A stretch of DNA of 6,361 nt from Bergeyella zoohelcum (GTDB lineage: Bacteria > Bacteroidota > Bacteroidia > Flavobacteriales > Weeksellaceae): assembly GCA_030523905.1 (NCBI GenBank), contig JAUNHO010000027.1, positions 1 to 6,361 on the forward strand, written 5' to 3'. The translations under genes were made by a program, and so were the position numbers. This document shows positions 1 to 6,361 of this stretch, in pieces. The notes beneath the pieces were generated by a model that searched no databases, was not told the DNA's origin, and was given only the letters and a program-made list of their open reading frames with translations. Within the stretch, counting starts at the first letter, position 1, and every line of letters begins with the position of its first letter.

Positions 1-135
1 CAAATTTAGAGTTTTTTCAAATACCTTTCCATTGATGTATGTTAATAAATCAGCGAGTGGCACAAAAAACAGAAAAATCTCCTTCAATCACTCTATATCA
101 TTGGAAAAAAAGACCTAGAAACCACAAAAAATCAT

Positions 136-143
136 TACTTTTG
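136..143 (+). promoter_or_regulatory. Putative Bacteroidota -7 promoter element of the ABC exporter gene
   Basis: The octamer TACTTTTG matches the TAnnTTTG -7 consensus of the main sigma factor in Bacteroidota. It ends 17 bp before the ATG at 161, so a transcript would have a very short leader of roughly 10 nt. No TTTG/TTG -33 box is found at the usual 17-23 bp spacing; the nearest, TTGG at 101-104, is too far upstream. The match is therefore half a promoter, supported mainly by its position. Confidence 0.4.
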
Positions 144-160
144 TGCTTTAATTTCATTAG

Positions 161-1999
161 ATGAAACCTTTACAAAGAATTTTATATTTCGCTAAACCAC
201 ATCAGAAATACCTTTACCTCAGCGTATTTTTTAATGTTTTATACTCGGCTCTCAATATTTTTTCAGTTGCTACTATGCTACCTATTTTAGGGCTGATGTT
301 CGGCACTATGGACCGAATAGACACCAGCGTAGAGCCAGTATATGATGGTAATTTTGGTAATCTTTTTGGGCATTTCAAAGATTTAGCCTACTACAAAATT
401 CAGGTGAGTATAGACCAATATGGTGCTGTGAAAATTTTGGCAGTACTATGTAGCGTAACGGCTTTTGCGTTTTTATTGAGAAATTTATTCCGATATTTAG
501 GGGCGTTTTTACTCGTTAATTATCGTGTGGGGATTACCAAAGACCTACGAACCGCGATGTATAACAAATTCCTAAAACTACCTGTATCATTTTTCACGGA
601 ACAAAGAAAAGGCGATATGATGTCTCGTATCTCCAATGATATAGGTGCGGTGGAAGGCGGTATAATGGGCAGTTTGGTGGATATAGTGAATGCTCCGTTT
701 ATGATAATCTCCTCGCTTATCACACTATTTTTACTTTCTCCACAGCTCACTTTATTTTCTCTTTTGGTCTTTCCTGTAATGGGTTGGCTGATTTCTAGCG
801 TAGGTAAAAGCCTAAAAAAACAAGCCACTTTGGCACAAGAAGAACTGGCAAATCTATTTTCTTTGGTAGATGAAACCTTGAAATCATCAAAGGTAATAAA
901 GATTTTTAATGCTGATAAAATCCTAAAAAACAGATTCAATACCACTACTGACAACTGGCAAAAATACGCCATCGGTATGAGTAGAAGACGCGAGCTGGCA
1001 TCTCCCACCAGTGAGTTTCTAGGCTCTGTTACCATCTTGCTTATCACTTGGTTTGCAGGGGTTCAGATTCTTAATGAAAAGACAATGGAGCCAGAAACTT
1101 TCCTAGTTTTTATCGGTATGTTTTTCCAGATTTTAGACCCTGTGAAAAAGTTTTCCAATGCTATTTCTTCCATACAAAGCGGTATGGCGAGTTTGGATAG
1201 AGTTTCGGAGGTTCTAGACTATGATTTGAAGGTTCAGGAGATAGAAAACCCAGTAGCCATCAAAACATTGAATGATAAAATAGAGTTCAAAAATATTGGG
1301 TTTTATTACGATAGAGATAAGGTCATTCTGAAAAACTACTCCATCACCATTCCGAAAGGGAAAACTGTGGCTCTCGTGGGGCAATCTGGCAGTGGGAAAA
1401 CCACCGTTGCCAATCTCCTTACAAGGTTCTACGATGTGAATGAGGGAAGCATAGAGATAGACGGCACCGACATCAAGCACCTCAACCTAAAAGACTACCG
1501 CAGTCTGCTGGGAATGGTAACGCAGGAGTCCGTTTTGTTCAATGATACTGTGTATAACAATATCCTAATGGGCAAACCAGATGCCACAGAGGAGGAGGTC
1601 ATCGCGGCTGCGAAAATTGCCAACGCTCATCAGTTTATTACTGGGCTTCCAGAGGGCTACCATACCAATATTGGTGATGATGGCAACAAACTTTCGGGCG
1701 GACAAAAACAACGCGTATCCATCGCAAGAGCCGTACTGAAAAACCCTCCGATAATGATTTTGGACGAGGCAACCTCTGCCCTTGATACCGAAAGCGAACG
1801 ATTTGTACAAGAGGCGTTGGAAAAAATGATGCAAAACAGAACCTCCCTCGTTATCGCTCACCGACTTTCTACCATACAAAAAGCCGATATGATTATCGTG
1901 ATGGAGCGTGGCGAAATCATAGAGCAAGGCACTCATCAGGAACTTTATAACCGAAATGGAGTGTATAAAAAACTGGTAGATTTACAAGATTTTGACTAA
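161..1999 (+). CDS. ABC exporter half-transporter, MsbA-like (transmembrane domain fused to ATPase)
   Basis: This 612-residue protein has the standard layout of a type I ABC exporter half-transporter that works as an inner-membrane homodimer. Residues about 15-335 form the transmembrane domain: hydrophobic segments near 17-48, 90-118, a pair in 173-220, and two near 288-330. A polar loop of about 40 residues (49-88) separates the first two. Residues about 370-600 form the ATPase, with Walker A GQSGSGKT at 407-414, Q-loop Gln455, signature LSGGQ at 511-515, Walker B ILDEA with Asp535 and catalytic Glu536, a SALD D-loop, and switch His567. Every key residue is present, so it should be active. 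The start is fixed by an in-frame TAG immediately upstream (158-160). Family membership is certain. The substrate is not: lipid A-core flipping (MsbA) is the usual annotation for this architecture, but drug or other lipid export cannot be excluded. aroQ follows after 21 bp, probably on the same transcript. Confidence 0.95.
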   Translation: MKPLQRILYFAKPHQKYLYLSVFFNVLYSALNIFSVATMLPILGLMFGTMDRIDTSVEPVYDGNFGNLFGHFKDLAYYKIQVSIDQYGAVKILAVLCSVTAFAFLLRNLFRYLGAFLLVNYRVGITKDLRTAMYNKFLKLPVSFFTEQRKGDMMSRISNDIGAVEGGIMGSLVDIVNAPFMIISSLITLFLLSPQLTLFSLLVFPVMGWLISSVGKSLKKQATLAQEELANLFSLVDETLKSSKVIKIFNADKILKNRFNTTTDNWQKYAIGMSRRRELASPTSEFLGSVTILLITWFAGVQILNEKTMEPETFLVFIGMFFQILDPVKKFSNAISSIQSGMASLDRVSEVLDYDLKVQEIENPVAIKTLNDKIEFKNIGFYYDRDKVILKNYSITIPKGKTVALVGQSGSGKTTVANLLTRFYDVNEGSIEIDGTDIKHLNLKDYRSLLGMVTQESVLFNDTVYNNILMGKPDATEEEVIAAAKIANAHQFITGLPEGYHTNIGDDGNKLSGGQKQRVSIARAVLKNPPIMILDEATSALDTESERFVQEALEKMMQNRTSLVIAHRLSTIQKADMIIVMERGEIIEQGTHQELYNRNGVYKKLVDLQDFD

Positions 2000-2020
2000 T
2001 AAAAAAACTTCTGAAATCGT

Positions 2021-2434
2021 ATGAAAAAAATACTCATCATCAATGGGGCGAACCTCAACCTTTTGGGCAAAAGAGAACCTGAAATCTATGGTAATACCAG
2101 TATGGAAGAGGTACTCGCCAACCTAGAACAGGCATTCCCTAATGTGGAGATAGATTATTTCCAATCCAACCACGAAGGAGCCATTATAGACCGATTACAG
2201 GAAGACGATTTTGATGCCTTGGTCATCAATCCTGGGGCTTTCACGCATTATTCTTATGCCATTGCCGATTGTCTCAAAAACATTTTTCAGCCCAAAATAG
2301 AGGTGCATATTAGTAATATCTACCAACGCGAAGCATTCCGACAGCAGTCCGTAACGGCACCCTATACCGACTCCATTCTCTCGGGTTTTGGGGTAAAGGG
2401 CTACCATCTCGCGGTGCAGAGCTTAATAGATTAA
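2021..2434 (+). CDS. aroQ: 3-dehydroquinate dehydratase, type II
   Basis: This cytoplasmic enzyme dehydrates 3-dehydroquinate to 3-dehydroshikimate, the third step of the shikimate pathway to aromatic amino acids and chorismate. At 137 residues it is close to the usual 140-150 of the type II (dodecameric, flavodoxin-like) family. The family motifs appear in order: the N-terminal strand ILIINGANLNLLGKREPEIYG with Asn11, Arg18 and the catalytic base Tyr23; QSNHEG at 48-53; the substrate loop INPGAFTHYS at 69-78; and HISN at 96-99, where His96 is the conserved histidine, followed by RE and the FRQQS segment. The MKKILIINGPN-type start is typical, so the ATG at 2021 is secure. No strong Shine-Dalgarno sequence precedes it; the leader is A-rich, as is common in Bacteroidota. 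It lies 21 bp after the ABC exporter stop and likely shares its transcript. It is convergent with the polysaccharide operon. Confidence 0.97.
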   Translation: MKKILIINGANLNLLGKREPEIYGNTSMEEVLANLEQAFPNVEIDYFQSNHEGAIIDRLQEDDFDALVINPGAFTHYSYAIADCLKNIFQPKIEVHISNIYQREAFRQQSVTAPYTDSILSGFGVKGYHLAVQSLID

Positions 2435-2460
2435 TACTTACAAATTTCCACTAAAAAAAC

Positions 2461-2492
2461 AAGGATTAATGATTTACAAATCATTAATCCTT
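2461..2492. terminator. Bidirectional intrinsic terminator between the convergent aroQ and wzc units
   Basis: A perfect 14-bp inverted repeat (AAGGATTAATGATT at 2461-2474 and its complement at 2479-2492) flanks a 4-nt loop, TACA. Read on the minus strand, the hairpin is followed by G then seven T residues (2453-2459 on plus are A), which is a good rho-independent terminator for wzc. Read on the plus strand it is followed by the T-rich TTAATATTTATTG, a weaker tail that may serve aroQ. The stem is A/T-rich (3 G-C pairs), so its strength is uncertain, but its place between two convergent genes fits. Confidence 0.8.
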
Positions 2493-2497
2493 AATAT

Positions 2498-2605
2498 TTA
2501 TTGGTCTCTTCTCAATAACTTTCGGAAAAGATTTCTTATCCTGATGAGCGTAGGCTCCTTATAGTGAGCGTCTTCATCAAAATAGCCATATCCGTAGCCA
2601 TAACC
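2498..2605 (-). pseudogene. Stranded C-terminal tail of wzc, beyond an in-frame TAG
   Basis: Reading on past the TAG at 2606-2608 in the wzc frame gives 35 more sense codons and a TAA at 2498-2500. The stretch starts GYGYGYGYFDEDAHY, directly continuing the Tyr-Gly pattern before the stop, and ends in a basic, amphipathic-looking segment, IRNLFRKLLRRDQ. The terminator stem begins five bases after this TAA, the normal position for a true gene end, whereas the TAG leaves 113 bp of apparent 3' leader. These facts support a remnant of coding sequence that a single base change (TAC or TAT to TAG) has detached. With that codon read as sense, the kinase would be 830 residues. Whether any of it is translated here, by readthrough or after repeat-mediated deletion, cannot be told from sequence. 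Confidence 0.75.
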
Positions 2606-2630
2606 CTAGCCATACCCATATCCGTAGCCA
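2582..2630 (-). repeat. Direct repeat pair in the Tyr-Gly coding tail, 30-bp period, flanking the TAG
   Basis: In coding orientation TGGCTACGGATATGG occurs exactly twice, at 2630-2616 and 2600-2586, a 30-bp (10-codon) offset. The match runs to 19 bp if one mismatch (GGG versus GGC) is allowed. The 12 bases between the 18-nt units are GGC TAG GGT TAT, so the stop lies between the copies. Losing one repeat period would delete 30 bp in frame and remove the TAG, giving an 820-residue protein with the distal tail restored. Confidence 0.85.
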
Positions 2631-4990
2631 CCATTTTTGTTTTGGTAGTCGTTGTAGATTAGCCCAATGTGTTTTACCTCGTGTTTATGGTACTTTTCGG
2701 CTATCATTTTCAGCATATACTTCTCGGTATATTCGTGTCTTACGACATAGACGCTGGCATCTGCTTCTTTCATCAGTTCAAATGAATCGGCAACGAGACC
2801 CACAGGCGGAGAATCGATGATGATGAAATCATACTGCTCTCTCAAATCATTGATAAAATCAATGTTTCTTTGGCTCATCAATAATTCCGAAGGGTTCGGT
2901 GGGATAGGCCCAGAGGTCGCCACATCTAGGTCTGGGATACTGGTTTTATTGATGATTTGCTCCAGCTCTACCTCACCTGTAAGATAGTTAGAAATCCCAT
3001 ATTTATTATTAATCTGGAAGTCTCCGAAGATTTTCGGTTTCCTCAAATCCATACCGAGTAGAATGGTCTTTTTACCACTCAAACCAAGAACAGAAGCGAT
3101 GTTGATGGAGTTATAGGTTTTCCCTTCGCCACCTACGGAAGAGGTTACTAGGATAACCTTGCTCTGCCCATCTTCCTGATAGAGGAAACGCAGATTGGCT
3201 CTCACACCACGGAATGCCTCGGAAACAGAAGACTTCGGTTGTCTGAGTACGGTGAGATTGTCTTCACTAGTACTTTTCCCAATAACCCCAAGTAATGGAA
3301 GTTTGGTAGCATTGAGCAAATCTTTAATGTTTCTTACCTTACTATCTAGAAGTTCAGAAATAGCGATAATAAGCAAAGGAATGAGCAATAGACCGCCAAT
3401 GATGGTAGTTTTGGTTCTCGCTACATCTGGCCCAATAGGCCCTTGCCCAAGATTTTTCGCAGGGTCTATCACTTGTAAATCAGAGCTTTGCGTAATCATT
3501 CGCATCTCTGTTTCTGCTTGTCTTTCCTGTAATACATTGTAGGTAGCCTCTATCACTTTATAGCCTCTTTCTGCATCTAGGAATCTTCTACTCTGTGCAG
3601 GCATATTTACTATTGTACTTTCGGCTCTTCTTATTTGTTCATTTAGATTATTAAGTTGCTCTTGGAAGGTAGCCGCATATCTTCTGAGTCCATTAGAAGA
3701 GTTACTTCTTAGCTCCGAGATTTGTCTATCTATCTCTCTCATCGGTTCAGAATGTGGAGTATAGATAGTTGCTATTTCTTTTCTTTTTTCATAAAGTGCT
3801 TTTAGCTCGGATACGATAGTAGGAAAACCTTTATCATCTATATCCGCTGCGGCTAGACTGATAATTTTATCTATATTAGCATTGCTAAGGCTACTTTGGA
3901 TTTTGTTTATGGAATTGATTCTGGTAAGTAAAATCGCTCTTTCTGCTTCTAGTTTTTTTATTTCTTCGGCAGCTTTTCCGTCTTGTCCTTCAAGATCCAA
4001 AATCCCCTCCGATACCTTTATGTCGTTAAGCACATTAGCCGCGGAATCTAGTTTTACTTTTATTCTCTCCAAGTTATCTCTAATATACTGCTGGGTATTT
4101 TTATCTACCCTACTTTGGTCTTGTAGCCTTTTTTCTATGAGTTTATCCACCGAAGTATTTAGAAACTGCACGGTACTATTGAGATTATACCCTTTTTTAG
4201 AAATCACCATCAGTGAATTGACTTCAGAGTCAAAAGCAATATCAATGGTTCCTGTAATGGCTTTTACCGCTTGATTAACCGTAGAAAGCATTACGGTAAT
4301 ATTATCTAGTTTCAACGATGCTCCGTCTGGGTTTTTCACTAATCTAAATTTCAGATTCGGTGTTTCGTACCACTGATTAATAGCGATAATTTTATTTTCT
4401 GGTCTTTCAAAACCTTTACTAATATTTTCAAACAACTCGGTTTCATAGTTGTACAGGTTTGTTGTTTGTCCCTCTTGTGGCAAAACTATTTCATATTTTT
4501 CTCCACCTTTTGGAATGATAGTGATAGGATAATTCACCTGTTGTAGATGTTTTTCATCTATCTCCAAGAAAACAGGCGAGTCGGTTTTATCTATGAAAGT
4601 TTGTTTCAGTACCCCTTTAGTGGAATAGTCTATATACAGCCTCATTTCCTTCACAAGATACTCATTATGAGACCTTGATAGTATCATCTTTTTCAGCATT
4701 ACCCCGTCTTGGTTTCCGCTACCTCCCCAAATAAAGTTAATAGACTGATTGGGAGTAAAGTAACTTGATGCGTTTTTAGAAAGGCTGAGTGTGAGATTAG
4801 AAGCATAGATACGCTGTGCATACCATCTATCATAGACATACGAAATAGCATACCCTATGGCAAACATCAGTAAAAACCAATACCAATTTCTGATGAGACG
4901 ACGAAGGAAATGCTCCACATCAAAAAATGCAAAACTGCCTACTCTTTCTTCGGCTTTATTTTCTCCTTTTGGTTGTTGATTCGGTATCAT
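2606..4990 (-). CDS. wzc: Wzc-like polysaccharide co-polymerase / tyrosine autokinase (BY-kinase), C-terminal tail truncated by TAG
   Basis: This 794-residue inner-membrane protein couples chain-length control and export of a Wzy-dependent polysaccharide to ATP-driven tyrosine autophosphorylation. A Wzz-type N-terminal domain has its first membrane helix near 36-52. A large periplasmic part with coiled-coil character follows (about 285-365 and 390-500), then a GNVR-type region with DPA...PIGP before the second helix at about 527-547. The cytoplasmic kinase carries Walker A SSVGGEGKT (Lys624), Walker A' LLGMDLRKPK (Asp648) and Walker B FIIIDSPP (Asp726). The first Asp of the classical Walker A' DxD is Gly, a form I believe is common in Bacteroidota. 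The C terminus NGGYGYGYG is part of the tyrosine cluster that is autophosphorylated in this family, but a TAG ends it early: the same frame continues for 35 codons to 2498. The catalytic domain is intact, so kinase activity is expected, while tail phosphorylation is probably reduced. The ATG lies 7 bp after the wza stop, suggesting coupled translation. It is the last gene of the operon. Confidence 0.93.
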   Translation of the reverse strand: MIPNQQPKGENKAEERVGSFAFFDVEHFLRRLIRNWYWFLLMFAIGYAISYVYDRWYAQRIYASNLTLSLSKNASSYFTPNQSINFIWGGSGNQDGVMLKKMILSRSHNEYLVKEMRLYIDYSTKGVLKQTFIDKTDSPVFLEIDEKHLQQVNYPITIIPKGGEKYEIVLPQEGQTTNLYNYETELFENISKGFERPENKIIAINQWYETPNLKFRLVKNPDGASLKLDNITVMLSTVNQAVKAITGTIDIAFDSEVNSLMVISKKGYNLNSTVQFLNTSVDKLIEKRLQDQSRVDKNTQQYIRDNLERIKVKLDSAANVLNDIKVSEGILDLEGQDGKAAEEIKKLEAERAILLTRINSINKIQSSLSNANIDKIISLAAADIDDKGFPTIVSELKALYEKRKEIATIYTPHSEPMREIDRQISELRSNSSNGLRRYAATFQEQLNNLNEQIRRAESTIVNMPAQSRRFLDAERGYKVIEATYNVLQERQAETEMRMITQSSDLQVIDPAKNLGQGPIGPDVARTKTTIIGGLLLIPLLIIAISELLDSKVRNIKDLLNATKLPLLGVIGKSTSEDNLTVLRQPKSSVSEAFRGVRANLRFLYQEDGQSKVILVTSSVGGEGKTYNSINIASVLGLSGKKTILLGMDLRKPKIFGDFQINNKYGISNYLTGEVELEQIINKTSIPDLDVATSGPIPPNPSELLMSQRNIDFINDLREQYDFIIIDSPPVGLVADSFELMKEADASVYVVRHEYTEKYMLKMIAEKYHKHEVKHIGLIYNDYQNKNGGYGYGYG

Positions 4991-4997
4991 AATATTA

Positions 4998-5882
4998 TTA
5001 TAATCTTGTGATTAGCAAATAGATAGTCATAGCAGTGGTAAGGAGAGAAACTCCTGTGGAAAGCGTCTGCAATGGGTCTTTTCCAAAGCCGTGTAAGCTC
5101 TTCTTACGGGTACTGAAATAGAGCATATCTCCGTTTTGTAACCAATAATATGGGGAGTTCATAATATCCTCACGGGTAAGGTCTATCCTCACTTTCTTGA
5201 TGCCTTCTGGGTATCTTCTATGGAGAACGACATTGGTTCTATCGATACTTCTATTAAGACCTCCGTTTTGGGCAATGGCTTCCATTATATTGATATTTTG
5301 CACATAGGCTTTTTTAATCCCTGTAACACCTGTGGTCTCTATATCACCTAGCATATAGTAAGTGATACCATCGAGATTAAGACGCACCTCTGATTTCCCC
5401 TCCAAAAAGTTATAATTCACACTATCTTGTATTTCCTGCTGTATGTCTCTTATCAAACGCCCTTCTGCTTTTATGTAGCCTATTCCGAAGACATAGATTT
5501 CTCCATTAGCATTGACTTTGATACCATTAAAGAAAAACGAGCCACTACCCGCACCACTACTTCCTACAGTAGTAGTACCTCCACCTGTTGAAGATGATGA
5601 AGTTGAAGTTGAAGTTGAAGATGTACTAGTTCCAAATGTCCCACCCGAGGTATTCAGCCTAGAATAAAACTGGGCTGCATCTCCATTCGGCGTGGTGATG
5701 ATATTGAGATTAAAAATATCATTCCTTGTTACTCTATACTCCTGCGGATTGTATGGTATCAGCCCCTCTTCATTGATGACCAAACTCTCACTCGGTTGCA
5801 GATAGCTAATGTCTTTCTGCGTAATGCAACTAGTAAAAATAGCCGAAACCATTGCTAATAAAACTAATTTCAAACTTTTCAT
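4998..5882 (-). CDS. wza: Wza-like outer-membrane polysaccharide export lipoprotein (Poly_export/SLBB)
   Basis: This 294-residue protein would form the outer-membrane exit for capsule or exopolysaccharide, docking on Wzc across the periplasm. It has a lipoprotein signal peptide with a hydrophobic core at about 5-16 and lipobox FTSC (Cys19). The Poly_export domain starts near YRVTRNDIFNLNI and resumes at VNANGEIYVFGIGYIKAEG. A Ser/Thr/Gly-rich insert (about residues 78-112) splits it. A single SLBB domain follows at about 165-245 (MLGDIETTGV, MEAIAQNGG). The C-terminal hydrophobic stretch SLLTTAMTIYLLITRL may be the membrane-spanning helix that forms the outer-membrane ring in Wza. It is shorter than E. 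coli Wza (379), mainly from having one SLBB domain. The start is supported by the signal peptide and lies 4 bp after the upstream gene's stop. Tandem TAA stops (5000-4995) end it. Family assignment is firm; the exported polymer is unknown. Confidence 0.93.
   Translation of the reverse strand: MKSLKLVLLAMVSAIFTSCITQKDISYLQPSESLVINEEGLIPYNPQEYRVTRNDIFNLNIITTPNGDAAQFYSRLNTSGGTFGTSTSSTSTSTSSSSTGGGTTTVGSSGAGSGSFFFNGIKVNANGEIYVFGIGYIKAEGRLIRDIQQEIQDSVNYNFLEGKSEVRLNLDGITYYMLGDIETTGVTGIKKAYVQNINIMEAIAQNGGLNRSIDRTNVVLHRRYPEGIKKVRIDLTREDIMNSPYYWLQNGDMLYFSTRKKSLHGFGKDPLQTLSTGVSLLTTAMTIYLLITRL
5593..5622 (-). repeat. Hexanucleotide tandem repeat inside the Ser/Thr-rich insert of wza
   Basis: On the plus strand GAAGTT occurs three times in tandem at 5599-5616, followed by a partial fourth copy, GAAG (5617-5620). 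Related GATGAT and GATG units flank it. In the coding direction this is alternating ACT and TCA codons (Thr-Ser), within a longer low-complexity stretch. The period is two codons, so copy-number change would alter length without shifting frame. Confidence 0.8.
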
Positions 5883-5886
5883 AATC

Positions 5887-6361
5887 TTAATTGTATAATT
5901 CTTTTTTATTTCCTTTATTCCTAAATTTCAATATAACTACTGGGATATACGCCCCTATAAAACCTAATACTAAAACAATAACCAACAGCAAATTAATATC
6001 TATATGCCTTAAAAAATAAGTAACTAAAACCACAAATAAATAATAGGTAATAATAGAGAAAGTAGCCCCTCTGTGCGACAAGCCCAGCTCTAAAACCCTA
6101 TGATGAATATGGTTTTTATCGGCCTCCATTGGTGATTTTTTGTTCAAAAGCCTTATAATAATTACATTCAGTGTATCTACTATCGGTAAAATCAATATCG
6201 CCACCGCTACTACTGGTGCAGAAGGCAAATGATAACCTGGTACGCCTAGCACATCTCGCTCTATGAAAACATCTACAAACTTTATCGCCGTGAAAACCAA
6301 TAAAAAGCCCAATATCATAGAACCCGTATCTCCCATAAAAATTTTCTGCGACCTACGAGAA
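5887..6361 (-). CDS. WecA/MraY-family polyprenyl-phosphate sugar-1-phosphate transferase (C-terminal part; 5' end outside window)
   Basis: This integral inner-membrane enzyme family moves a sugar-1-phosphate from a UDP-sugar to undecaprenyl phosphate, the first committed step of many O-antigen, capsule and exopolysaccharide pathways. Only the C-terminal ~158 codons are visible. The frame is open to the window edge and reads RRSQKIFMGDTGSM, so the Met at 6336 is the internal residue of the conserved MGDTGS active-site motif, not a start. Further on are the cytoplasmic-loop motif ADKNHIHHR (about 6096-6122), the ILPIVDTLNVIIIRL segment before it, and C-terminal hydrophobic helices (TYYLFVVLVTYFL; LLLVIVLVLGFIGAYIPVVIL). 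The HIHH motif favours the WecA-type branch over MraY, as does the wza-wzc context. The sugar (often GlcNAc) is not determinable. Its TAA stop is 4 bp from the wza start, indicating co-transcription. The promoter must lie beyond the right edge. Confidence 0.92.
   Translation of the reverse strand, partial: SRRSQKIFMGDTGSMILGFLLVFTAIKFVDVFIERDVLGVPGYHLPSAPVVAVAILILPIVDTLNVIIIRLLNKKSPMEADKNHIHHRVLELGLSHRGATFSIITYYLFVVLVTYFLRHIDINLLLVIVLVLGFIGAYIPVVILKFRNKGNKKELYN

Noticed and set aside
1..8. Minus-strand TAAATTTG at the left edge, resembling a -7 element for a divergent gene
   Set aside because: No -33 partner is found at proper spacing (the nearest TTTG is only 10 bp away), and the octamer is expected by chance in this A/T-rich stretch.
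2..118. Open plus-strand frame of 38 codons running in from the left edge to a TAG
   Set aside because: The translation is not recognisable, has no visible start, and is short enough to be chance in A/T-rich DNA. It could be the end of an upstream gene, but nothing in it supports that.
520..1936. Long minus-strand open frames opposite the ABC exporter (520-1047, 1214-1480, 1565-1936)
   Set aside because: They are antisense shadows of a gene with complete family motifs. Their translations show no domain or signal features.
2195..2407. Minus-strand open frame opposite aroQ
   Set aside because: It is fully covered by aroQ, whose catalytic motifs are intact, and it has no protein-like features of its own.
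2582..2630. Short repeats at the wzc end as a CRISPR or regulatory iteron array
   Set aside because: They are in-frame Tyr-Gly codons with no spacer structure. The coding explanation is sufficient.
3195..4274. Plus-strand open frames opposite wzc (3195-3542, 3882-4274)
   Set aside because: They are Ser/Leu-rich antisense translations of the wzc coding sequence and have no supporting motif.

Overview
The window looks like chromosomal DNA from a Bacteroidota member, most likely class Flavobacteriia (a Chryseobacterium/Riemerella/Elizabethkingia-type organism). The reasons are a low G+C content, starts without clear Shine-Dalgarno sequences, a TAnnTTTG-type -7 promoter element before the first gene, and the style of the polysaccharide export proteins: a short single-SLBB Wza lipoprotein and a Wzc kinase with a Tyr-Gly tail. 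The genus is inferred, not shown.

Layout. Bases 1-160 hold no supportable gene, only a probable promoter. Two plus-strand genes follow: a complete MsbA-type ABC exporter half-transporter (161-1999), then 21 bp later a complete type II 3-dehydroquinate dehydratase, aroQ (2021-2434). The other three genes are on the minus strand and converge on aroQ. In transcription order they are a WecA/MraY-family polyprenyl-phosphate sugar-1-phosphate transferase whose 5' part lies beyond the right edge (5887->6361), a Wza-like outer-membrane polysaccharide export lipoprotein (4998-5882), and a Wzc-like tyrosine autokinase/co-polymerase (2606-4990). Gaps of 4 and 7 bp between these three genes indicate one operon. 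A 14-bp perfect inverted repeat (2461-2492) between the convergent units probably terminates transcription from both sides.

How they work together. The WecA-like enzyme would start a glycan on undecaprenyl phosphate at the inner membrane. Wzc would control polymerisation and export by cycles of tyrosine phosphorylation, and Wza would form the outer-membrane exit. This is the assembly and export core of a Wzy-dependent capsule or exopolysaccharide. The ABC exporter (possible lipid A-core flippase) and aroQ (shikimate pathway) are housekeeping genes.

The most notable observation is at the 3' end of wzc. The Tyr-Gly tail is cut by an in-frame TAG at 2606-2608. Beyond it the same frame stays open for 35 more codons, continues the Tyr-Gly pattern, adds an acidic then basic tail, and ends in TAA at 2498-2500, five bases from the terminator stem. 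The TAG lies between two near-identical 15-19 bp repeats exactly 30 bp apart, so one in-frame deletion between them would restore the full tail. The gene may therefore be a nonsense mutant, a reversible on/off form of the kinase tail, a readthrough site, or carry a sequencing error.
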